NCBI GenBank assembly: GCA_905182995.1
Contig: CAJJDP010000023.1
Coordinates: 1-29,110 of the forward strand
Reading direction: 5' to 3'
DNA from: Paramecium octaurelia
Lineage: Eukaryota; Ciliophora; Oligohymenophorea; Peniculida; Parameciidae
DNA: 29,110 nt
Shown piece after piece: positions 20,281 to 29,110 of the stretch. A program made the position numbers and the translations under genes. The notes beneath the pieces are model-generated. The model was not told where the DNA came from and ran no database searches. It saw only the letters and a program-made list of their open reading frames with translations. The number at the start of each line of letters is the position of its first letter. Positions within the stretch are counted from its first letter, which is position 1.

Positions 20281-21633
20281 AAAATAAAATAATAAATTTG
20301 TTTTTATTAACCTTCATTTTATTGAAATTTAATAAAGTAATAGAAGACCAATTAGTATATAATTTATGAATATATATATTATATATTAATTTTAAATTAA
20401 ATTGGTATTTTCTACTAAACATCTATTTTTTATATTATTGATTTTATGTTTATTTTAAATATAAATATTATTGATATAATTTTCCATCCAAAAAATAGAA
20501 AAGTTACACTTTTCAATCATTTATTAGATTCCTTACCATAACCTAATTGAACTTTAGGACCATAAAAGATAAATCTCTGTAAGCGATTATTATAGCATTA
20601 TAGCATTATTGCATTTTATTAATTTCAAATTAGAGTTTTAGTTTTTTATAATGTTCATACGCTTTTATTAAATGATTTATCATGTCAATTATTAAACTTG
20701 AAGCTAACAACATAGAAAACAAGCCAATATGTATCCATCCGCATAATAGGAGTAGTTAGGTCATTATTTTAAGATAGTAAAGGATTAAATGTTGATTTGG
20801 GTGACTTCAATGTTTAAATAATTGAAATATTTGGAAACCAAGTAATTTTGGGACTTTCACCCTTTGGAATGGTTAAAAATTAAAAAAATAGCTCAAAAAT
20901 TAATCATCAGCCAACTACATTAATCTAATTCATAATTCTGAGTTATATAACTCTTTTTTGAACTAATTTTGATCCGATACAATACTTTTTGCTATTTGTT
21001 CTGAATTTAGAAGAGAATTCTCATCCCTTTCTTATGGTAATTTAGGCTACTTGAGAGAAAAAATCATCGGTTTGTAAAATTTCAAAGTTAATGAATGAAT
21101 CAAGTGTAATATAAGAGTTCAATAAACCCTAAAGATTTAGCTTTATTTAAATTTATTTTACATTAAATTTATAAGAAATTTTATTTATAGATGTGTTATA
21201 ATATAAAAAGTCACTTTTTTATTTAAAAAAACAACCCAACTTCCAAATTAACAGAAATCTTATGGATGCCACAAAAGAGTGTGTTTCAAAAACTATTTCA
21301 CTTCTCAATCAGACTTGAGTTTGTATAATAATATCTTGTTAAATAAACAATTGCAAACTGCCTATTCCAAGCTTGGTTAAAATTAATTTTTATTCTAATA
21401 AAAATTTTTATTCAAATTTATACTTTGTATAAATATTTTTAACCATTTAATTAATATTAAAATTATTAAATATCCTTTTATAAAATATTTAGTATTATTT
21501 TTATATTTAATTATATAATTAATTATATAATTAATTAATCTATTAAGCTCATCAAATTCTATGAGGTTGATAAATAATAGAATAAACTAAACTTTATAAA
21601 CTTAGAACAGCCATAGAGTAATTATAATTAAAA
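20281..21633. other. long gene-poor stretch
   Basis: 1.35 kb of AT-rich DNA. At 20720-20940 a plus-strand frame reads weakly protein-like (QLGHYFKIVKDQMLIWVTSM, FWDFHPLEWLKIKK) without a start or known domain; it may be a gene remnant. The last 250 bp are nearly pure A/T and probably include the promoter of the GTPase gene. Confidence 0.4.
21511..21534. repeat. 12-bp tandem repeat, two exact copies
   Basis: TTATATAATTAA occurs twice in a row and starts a third time. The unit is nearly palindromic. It lies about 100 bp upstream of the GTPase start and could be promoter sequence or simple AT expansion. Confidence 0.5.
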
Positions 21634-23025
21634 ATGTCAATAGTATTATTAGGATATGTAGGTGTAGGAAAAACATCACTCTATAATAAAATTACACAAT
21701 CATAAGAAAAAACAAGTGCAGGTGGAAATCAAACAACTTTGGAGGTCTTTAAGAAAAAGTCAAGTTATGGTGCAGGGTTTTTAGTAATAGATACTCCTGG
21801 GTTAGAACCAGAGTAAAACAAATTAGATCATGTTGCTGGTGTTCTTTGCGCTCTATCTGAAGGACCCATTAACAGAATTGCAATTCTTATTAAATTTGCT
21901 AGGACAATCACAATTATAGAATAAGTTAACAGAATGTTAATACCTTTTATGAATTATCGACACATGATCACAGTAATTGTTACAGTTTGGGATTATTGTG
22001 AAAAAAAAGTATAAGAAGAAACTGCAACAGATATTCAGTCAAGGCTTGCAGAGTATTAAATAAACTCAGTGATGTTTGTTGGTAAGAATGACACTTCTGT
22101 GAGTATTTGTCAATAAATTGATCAAATTATTGATAAATCGAAGGCAGAAAATGTGAATTTAACAAATACAGAAATATTCCAAAATTTTGAAATCGTAGAT
22201 TATAATGATTTTGAGTTTATTGAGATATGGAATGAGTAAATGTATTTTAAAGGATATTACAGAAAGTTGTATTATACAATCAAAAACTTTATATAGTATC
22301 TCGATTGGCAAAATGAAATATTAATAGATTGTTTTTATGTAATAGCTTAGTTTGTAAAATAATCGTTAGAGATAACTATCAAAAAATTTGAGAGCTCTGC
22401 ATTAAGATGCTGGGATTATTTAGATGAAAATGATTAACTTAAGGCTTCTCAAATTCATTTCTAACTTAAAAATGATTTATTTTAGACATACAAAGAGATT
22501 ATTGATATTCTCGACTCCAAAGTTTACAAAGAATATCAACACGCTCAATATATAAAAAAATGCAAATATTGTGGTCAATTTTGGTTCTCATTAGATAGTT
22601 GTAACGGTGAGTCAGTCTGTGGACGCGTTGATTTAATGGAATAAGAAGAGACTATTGAAGAATTTACTATAACTTACATGTAAGAAAAGTTGAAGATTGA
22701 GCATAAAACTGTATATTTGAGAGAAAAATAAAAACTTTATTAATAAAATTTGTCCTAAGGGGTAGAAAAAATGGTTCTAGGTAATTAAACAATCAAAGGA
22801 AGTAGGGTTGGATGTGGAAGAGTAATTGAATGGGAAAAAATGGATACGTTGACGGAAAAAGAATTGAGAGAAGTTGTAAGTTTTTTAGATATTGAATTAT
22901 GTAATCAAATGATTGAATTTGAACGTTAAACAAAATAAAAAACACTTAGCTAGCAAATAAAATATGAAAAGGAACTTTAATAAAAAATAACAGAATAAAA
23001 ATCAAAAATGAGAATAATGGCCTGA
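21634..23025 (+). CDS. AIG1/GIMAP-like GTPase with C-terminal zinc motif, 463 aa
   Basis: One frame of 464 codons runs from ATG 21634 to TGA 23023-23025. The start reads MSIVLLGYVGVGKTSLYNK, a P-loop GxxxxGKT (residues 7-14). A threonine pair in GGNQTT (34-35) is the likely G2, and DTPG (53-56) is G3. G4 is not clear. A helical region follows (about 200-300). Near residue 310 comes a zinc-ribbon-like cluster: CKYCGQFWF, then SCNGESVCG. The C-terminal third is charged and coiled-coil-like (KQKTLSQQIKYEKELQQK) and has GCGRVIEWEKMD. AIG1-type GTPases bind GTP and often polymerise on membranes. The zinc cluster plus coiled coil looks like the expanded Paramecium version. It has no intron, no damage and an AT-rich upstream region. 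Confidence 0.88.
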
Positions 23026-23289
23026 TATTTAGATTATATAAATATACAATTATAACGTTATTATTAGTTAAAATTAAAATTATTTTATTATAATTTATTA
23101 TAGTTTAAAACCCTAAAATCTGTAATAAATTTTAGATAATACAACTTATATCTACGCAAGAATTAATATTGAAAGAAATGATACTTGATTCATTTTTATT
23201 AATAATAATCATATTTTTATCGTAATATCAAAATATCATATAAATTTTTGAAATATATAACTCATTTTATATCTCTATTTTTATCGACT
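23026..23289. other. intergenic stretch
   Basis: AT-rich spacer with no supported feature; probably holds the 3' end signals of the GTPase gene. Confidence 0.5.
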
Positions 23290-24080
23290 AATAGTAAGGT
23301 ACGTTGTATTTCAAGTTTTGGCAATAGACACAAGCAAACAAACTGATAATGTAGAATAGACCACCAATAAATAATTTAATGTAGATTTTTGTTGTAGAAA
23401 TTTTATTGGATATAATAATAATTGATTAATAATTTTCAAGATGGATATACACCAATAATTTAAGGCCAGAATAAGGCAAACTCAATTTGGAATGATTTAC
23501 GTCATTGGTATATTCTGAAATAGTTGAGTAATAATATCAGTTCAAAACGTCTGATTAATAATACTATGATGGATATTTAAATGATCATGATAAGGTATGT
23601 TCAATTCTTTATCTTAAAGACAATACCACATGGTTAAGAATAACACAATAATGAAACTCTTAATGACTGAGGTGATTGTTATAAAGACAAATTTGAAAAA
23701 GGCTAAGGTTTAAATTAACCATTTATGTTTAGTATATTTGCTTTTGGTAATTAAACTTACCTATTAAACGAATGATATGTTACTGGTAAGAATGTTCAAT
23801 TTGATGGGTATTATTTATTTTAAAGAATGTGTGAAATTTTAATGAAATTTACATAATTAGTGCATTCATAATTTACAGTTAGCAATCCTCATTACCTATC
23901 GTGCCCTATATATCAAACAATAAAATCTGCATTATGGAATCCATTAATAAACCCTCTTCAATGTAAATAATCCATTTGAGGATGAAAATTATGTGCTTTT
24001 GAAAGGTAAAAATATTAGGAAAATAGCGGGTATTAAAATTCATCTATTATATATATATAAGTTATTGTTTTGAGTTTGAT
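23290..24080 (+). pseudogene. decayed N-terminal part of a secreted protein
   Basis: From about 23300 the plus strand reads a hydrophobic leader-like piece (RYVVFQVLAIDTSKQ), then TTNKQFNVDFCCRNFIGY. After a shift it reads DGYTPIIQGQNKANSIWND, and later KFEKGQGLNQPFMFSIFAFG and VSNPHYLSCPIYQTIKSA. TGA codons interrupt it (near 23665, 23776, 23977). A segment with FEDENYVLLKGKNIRKI near 23980 is in yet another frame. Position and composition fit the beta-rich N-terminal domain that precedes GFR repeats in Paramecium surface proteins, so this may be the front part of the pseudogene that follows. The family assignment is an inference. Confidence 0.4.
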
Positions 24081-24189
24081 AAGTTTAATACTCTAATATA
24101 GTACAAGGGTAGAGAGAATATTTCTACAATTATCAAAGGTTTTTGGTGAGGTAAATAATGTGTGTCCAGAATTACATGCATATGCCTAA

Positions 24190-27100
24190 CATGTATCCAA
24201 ATTAATGCTTTTACATATATGTGTTATTCTTAGCTTTTGCTAAGATTTGCTTAGGTGTTACAGGACCAGTAATACAAACTTAGAAAAATTGAACTTAATA
24301 TGTGTGCCTACCAGGATTTAACCATTTTAAGCAAGGACTCTTTATAACGAATTATTATCAGTTCATTTTGGATTAGATATCGGAGAGGCATTAGTAATGG
24401 AAATGTTATCGGATGGGCATTATCAATACTATTATGAAAGTAGGCTATTTAATTAATACATTAGTCTTATTTGTTCCTCTATTGCTTTATAGCGATGCTT
24501 AATAGTTTCAATAATATTTGCTTTAAATAGATGCCAATTTGCAAATTTCTATTCTATAGGAGTCAATGGTTATGATCATAGGTATACAAACTCTCCAAGA
24601 AGTAATTCAGACGTGATTATTATGTCTGTCCTGCAGGCTGTAAAAAAAGTTCAGCAGCAGGGTAATGTGATTAATGTAAAGATAGCTAGCTATACATACA
24701 TAGATTCAAAAAATATAGATTGTTCGATAAGTAATTGATAATATTAAATATTTTTTAGGTTGTAAAGGATATAATATTTGCTATTATCCTACTACTAATT
24801 CTTCAGAAATTTTTGACACCTGTTCTTAATTACTGTTTGAAATTAATAAGATTGGAATATATTGTCTAGGTTATTCTATCTAAAAATATTTTAAAGGTGA
24901 CTATTTACCTTGTATATATCCAGATAGGAGTAATACTTATGATATTTATGCTGGCTGTTAGAGTGGGTTGTCACGAATTTGATCTAAAATTTTGCTAAAT
25001 TTATCAAAGAATAGAAGATTATAACTTTAATCTTATGATAAAATATTAACCAAACATGTTTATTATGATTTTGCAGTAATATTTTAGAATAATCAGAGAA
25101 CATGAATTAATGTGATCCAGATTTTACCAAGATTAACATAACAATGGAAGATGTATGTGCAAGATTTAGTTTATATTTTTAGTGGTTAGAGAATATAATA
25201 GAGAATATTGTAACATATTATGGCAAAGGGAAATAATTATATAGCTTGTATAGCATAGTATGCATTACAACCTGATAGCACAAATAATTATGTGGAGTGT
25301 GCTCAAACTTGTGATATATGTTTTGGATACAGATCCAATCTATTATAACAGCCTGGTGACTGTATTACCACTTACACTTATTACAGTACTGAGAATAAAA
25401 TAGCTCAAACAAAATGGTATTGTCATTTAAGCTGTACTAACATTTCATAATCTATTTAATTTGATAATAGAATCAAAATAAAATTAAAAGGATAATATCC
25501 GCACATGCTTTACAAATTTGTTGTGTAAAAAAATAATTTTGTATCTTATGCGTAGGGATATTGCAATGAATGCGAACAGCAGGAATTATTATTGTACTGC
25601 TTGTAAAATGGACAAAACAGAATACTAGTAATTAAATAATGCAATTGTAAAACAGGATAATATGTCCTGAAAATTTAGATTAAATATGTATTCTTAATTT
25701 ATAGATTCATATTTTAGCCTGTGAGAACTCATGCTTATACTCAATGTCCAGATGAAAACACTTACAACTAATTAAATTTGGAAGGCTTTTCCGTGCAAAG
25801 TTCGATATGGAGAGTATGCAACTTAAGATTATAAATGTGGATGTATTAATCACTATTATTATTAAGTATGTTATCTAAAAGTGTCACACTTGCTTCTAAC
25901 CAGCTGATTCCACTTCAAATTCATGTTTTCTAACTTGTATACCTGGATAGAATCGTGTTTCTTCTGAGACTTTTACATACAAATGTGAAGTTTATTCTGG
26001 TACTGAACCAACTAATTGTATATATTGTGTGGAATGCTCAAATAGAAAAATAACAACTACAGGAGAATGCTTGTGTAAATTATTATATTACGATTATGGC
26101 ACAGATAATATAGATTGCTAAAGTAAATTGTAAGGTTTTTTCATAGGGTGCCATTATGCAAGTTTAACATGTTAAATACTACTCAAAAAGATGCATGCGT
26201 GGAATGTCCTCCAACTAGAAAACCAAGTTCATCAGGATATCAATTTGAATGTCTATGCACTCTTGATAATACTTTTGATGATGGATTTTCAGTCCACTTC
26301 AAATTTGAGACCATACTTGTTTGACATGTAATGGTCCTCTTCCATCAAGTAGACTACATGTGATATAAATTATAGGTAAATTGTGTCGTCATCCTGCGAT
26401 GTCCAATTAGTCATTACAATATTGGAGAATTAGAATATACAAATAATTCTACTAAATTATTAATAGTATGCCATTTTTCTTCTTAATATTCCTTCAATTA
26501 CATTACGATATTTGTATTTCTTGTTCTTTGGAAGTGAACTTTAGATTATTTAAAGGAAATACTTGCAAGTGTAGGGAAGGATATTATATAGTGGTTGGAA
26601 TTACTTAGTGTAAAGTAACAACTCTAATTATTAATAATCTTCAAGAATGCTTATATAAATGTGAAACATGTTAAACCTAAGCAGAGAAATGTTTGAGCTG
26701 TCCTTTATACTCATTAAATATACTAGATAATGATTGTTTGTGTCCAGGAGAATAATTTGAGAAACAGGATGAAGAAGTTTTTCAAAGTAAATTTCATAAA
26801 TATGAAAGATGCCATTTCAAATGCAAATCCAGTGATGGGAAGGATGAGAATAATTGTCTTTTTGGTGACACTCTAAATATTATATTAAAACATAGCTTGC
26901 AGTGCATACTATTATAATTGTTATTACATTAAATAATTAATAATATCAATTGCGAAAATAATTTGTAAAATGAATGACATAAATACTCGAGTTCCCTTAT
27001 ACCTCATGCAATGACGATAGATATTTTATTGGCATTAAGTAAAAATTTTATCTTTGTTCTTGCAAATGCACTACTAAATGTTAAAGTAGATAATCCAGAT

Positions 27101-27560
27101 AAATTTTAGAATGCCATAATTCGTGTAAAACTTGTAGAGGAATTGTATTGATGACAAGCAAAGAGTGTAAGTTGGAAATACATTTGTATGCAATGATGGA
27201 TATTTCGACGCAGGAATACTTATTTGTTAAAATTATTCGTATTTTTTAATAAATAGAGTGCAGCTATAAATGTAAATAATTTTACAAATAATCTGATAGT
27301 TTTAGATATCTTTCGAATAATAGTTTCAGATTTCATGTTCTGGTTTCAACAAATGAAAATGTATACAAAATTATTATGATGATGGGGTGAAAGAAATTTC
27401 CAATGTAAATATTTTTTTAATCATTTTAAGAATGCCATTATTCATGTCTCAGATACAATGATATTAAAACTAAACCTGAATTGTGTTCAAGTGATTCAAA
27501 TAGAAAATATAATGATCAGTCACTCCTCTTACTAAATTTGTAGATCTTGAGATGTTAATT
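24190..27560 (+). pseudogene. large cysteine-rich (GFR-like) surface-protein pseudogene
   Basis: Cysteine-rich frames follow one another over 3.3 kb: YYVCPAGCKKSSAAGQCDQC near 24620, GCKGYNICYYPTTN after a probable 28-bp intron at 24731-24758, YVECAQTCDICFGYRSN near 25290, QGYCNECEQQE, KCHTCFQPADSTSNSCF near 25885, ECPPTRKPSSSGYQFECLC near 26200, CKCREGYYIVVG near 26570, ECLYKCETCQTQAEKCLSC near 26650, ECHNSCKTCRG near 27110 and ECHYSCLRYNDIK near 27430. At least six frameshifts and several TGA codons separate them. The C-x2-C pairs and spacing fit furin/GFR repeats as in the intact protein at 10383. Some breaks could be unspliced introns or small retained IESs rather than mutations, so the gene might be less dead than it looks. 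Confidence 0.65.
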
Positions 27561-28040
27561 CCTATATTGCATTCTTAGATATGAATACTTCAAATAGGTA
27601 TTACAGAATAAAGAAAATTCATAAATTTTTTTCATTCAATATAAAACGGTATTAATGATAGTTTACTTCTAATTCTTTTTCTTTAATAGTAAAATATCTA
27701 AAATTATTTAATACATGTGCGCAGTAATAACCATCATGATTTAAATACATTTACTATAAAATTCACTTTTTGTATCTCTTACAGATTTTCCTGGATTTGA
27801 CTGTTTCAGGGTAAGTTGCAATATTCTAATTAAAAAAGTTAAACATTCAAATTTAATATATGAATGATCTCAAACTAGATAATCTCGAATTAAATTATTT
27901 TTAATAGAATAATATATTAATAATTAATTTAAAATGAAATCAAAATATATTGTCAGAATTAACTTATTTTCCATTATGAACTTAAAACATAATTAGAATC
28001 TAGATTTACTTAACTTTGATTTTTTTTATCAGTTAATATT
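27561..28040. other. intergenic stretch
   Basis: AT-rich, no supported frame. It lies between the cysteine-rich relic and the 3' end of the small minus-strand gene. Confidence 0.5.
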
Positions 28041-28304
28041 TCATTTTTCCTAAGTGATAAAAAACTATCCATCGTCATTCAAAGATCCAAAGATTTGTAA
28101 AGGCTCAAGCCTAATGGATTGCTACATTATAAATTTACCATAAAAATTCCTCTTTATTAAACTCACGTTATTAGAATTCTTATTCATAAGGAAGGCTTTT
28201 ATCTTGATATATTAGTAAATAAAAGAAGACAAATCACTGTCGCTTTCTACACTAATTTACTTATCATTTGTTTACTATTATTATTCTATTCGTCTCAAAA
28301 ACAT
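28041..28304 (-). CDS. small unidentified protein, 79 aa, with a 24-bp intron
   Basis: ATG at 28304 lies two codons-lengths downstream of an in-frame TGA region, giving a bounded start: MFLRRIEQQ, a 24-bp intron at 28252-28275 (GTAAAC...AATTAG), then YVESDSDLSSFIYQYIKIK, NNVSLIKRNFYGKF, RLEPLQIFGSLNDDGQFF and TGA at 28041-28043. Splicing gives 80 codons exactly. The unspliced frame is also open, so the intron is inferred from its GTA...TAG ends and typical length. The plus strand is open too, but its codons look less natural. No domain is recognised, and the piece may be the end of an older, longer gene. Confidence 0.45.
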
Positions 28305-28731
28305 GGATTGATTTTTCGCTCAAAGGATAACTTATGAATGTAGTCTTATCAATAAAGTGTAGTAATTTTTTACGTTATAAACCATTATTAATTGCATTTA
28401 GAATATTATGCGAATTCTAATCTTTTAGATGCATTAAAAAATATATGCTACTAAGTTGTAACATAATAATTAAGCTAACATTAAAGTATAAGTATAATTT
28501 GTATTTAAATTAGATCAAAAGTATTTTATATGGCCAATAGTTAATATTTATTAAGCAAATATTTATTGAATTTATAAAAGGTTTTATATCAGAAAATTAA
28601 ATTTCTCGCTTTTGCAATTTTCTCTAAAAAATGTAGTTTACTTTTTTGTGTACTTGTAGAAATTAAATTTAAAATTATTTTAACATGATTAAAAAAACAA
28701 CAAATTAATTCCATCATCCAAAAAGAAATCT
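28305..28731. other. intergenic stretch
   Basis: AT-rich; no feature that I can support. Confidence 0.5.
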
Positions 28732-29110
28732 ATGATGTTGATCTTATTAACTAGAAGACAAATTAAGTGTTGTTGTAGCCCTTATGTAAGCAAAATTTAT
28801 AGATCATTTACAAACTTACTCTCACATTGCCAATCAATTAGAAGGTTAATAAGAGATTATTGTAAAATTGTAAAAAAAGTCTCTAGAATTGTAACGATTT
28901 ATAATCGTTTTTAATTTCCCATTCTATATTTGAGGAGGAACTGGTTCAGGCTCTGGATCATTCTTATTAGAAAAATAAAGTGTCGATAATTAATAATAAT
29001 AATGATTAATATGTTCAATGGAGAGACTTCTTGCTTGGATTAAGGAGTACAATCCATATTGGCGTCATCTTTGATATATTACGAGATATACCGTGGAAGT
29101 CCGCTCAAAC
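28732..29110 (+). pseudogene. alpha-tubulin-like relic, continues past the window
   Basis: At 28934-28990 a frame reads GGTGSGSGSFLLEKQSVDN, closely matching the tubulin GTP-binding signature GGGTGSG and the following L-LLE-LSVD stretch of alpha-tubulin. Just upstream, in the same frame, it reads ELQRFIIVFN, where alpha-tubulin has LQGFLVFN, but TGA at 28931-28933 interrupts right before the glycine loop. Still earlier, another frame has CQSIRRLIRDYC, comparable to the helix before it. Near 29064-29090 a third frame reads VIFDILRDIP, comparable to the tubulin AIYDICRRNLDIERP region. Several shifts and small deletions imply a pseudogene. A divergent tubulin-family member is the alternative. 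Confidence 0.5.

Noticed and set aside
20360..20400. TA-rich run that might be a telomere or origin
   Set aside because: No G-rich telomeric repeat (GGGGTT/GGGTTT) is present; it is simple AT sequence.

Overview
The window reads as nuclear DNA of a ciliate, most likely Paramecium of the aurelia group. It is strongly AT-rich. Every long reading frame opens only if TAA and TAG are read as glutamine and TGA is the sole stop. Introns are about 21-26 bp (a few candidates reach 35), mostly GTA...TAG. The protein families are typical of Paramecium: WD40 proteins with a pentapeptide-like stretch, surface antigens, very cysteine-rich furin/GFR-repeat membrane proteins, and AIG1-like GTPases with a C-terminal zinc motif. 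A standard-code ORF search misses nearly all genes here.

Layout. 1-585: 3' end of an intact WD40 gene. 1040-2170: decayed paralogue of it. Single N at 2321. 2335-3415: minus-strand remains (a secreted-protein N-terminus and a WD40 pseudogene). 3412-4741: frameshifted surface-antigen pseudogene. 5005-5850: weak ORFs. 5735-7165 (-): intact two-TM protein of 476 aa. 7356-8603 and 8605-10001: the same 1,248-bp sequence twice, joined through an N at 8604; the second copy carries an extra 149 bp flanked by TA, like an internal eliminated sequence (IES). This repeat is the body of a damaged minus-strand membrane-protein gene starting near 10362. 10383-14448 (+): a large cysteine-rich, multi-TM surface protein interrupted by a second probable retained IES of 498 bp. 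14589-15125 (-): a 171-aa gene with a 21-bp intron. 15560-17053 (+): intact WD40 gene. 17215-17450: WD40 relic. 17560-20280 (-): decayed LINE retrotransposon with reverse-transcriptase motifs. 21634-23025 (+): intact AIG1-like GTPase. 23290-27560 (+): decayed cysteine-rich secreted/surface protein(s). 28041-28304 (-): small gene with a 24-bp intron. 28732-29110 (+): alpha-tubulin-like relic running off the window.

Macronuclear Paramecium DNA is normally packed with intact genes. This window is instead rich in pseudogenes, carries a LINE and shows two probable unexcised IESs. It therefore looks like germline-limited DNA, or somatic DNA that was incompletely processed. The clearest evidence is the pair of otherwise apparently identical copies that differ by one TA-bounded insertion. 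No rRNA, tRNA or CRISPR was seen.
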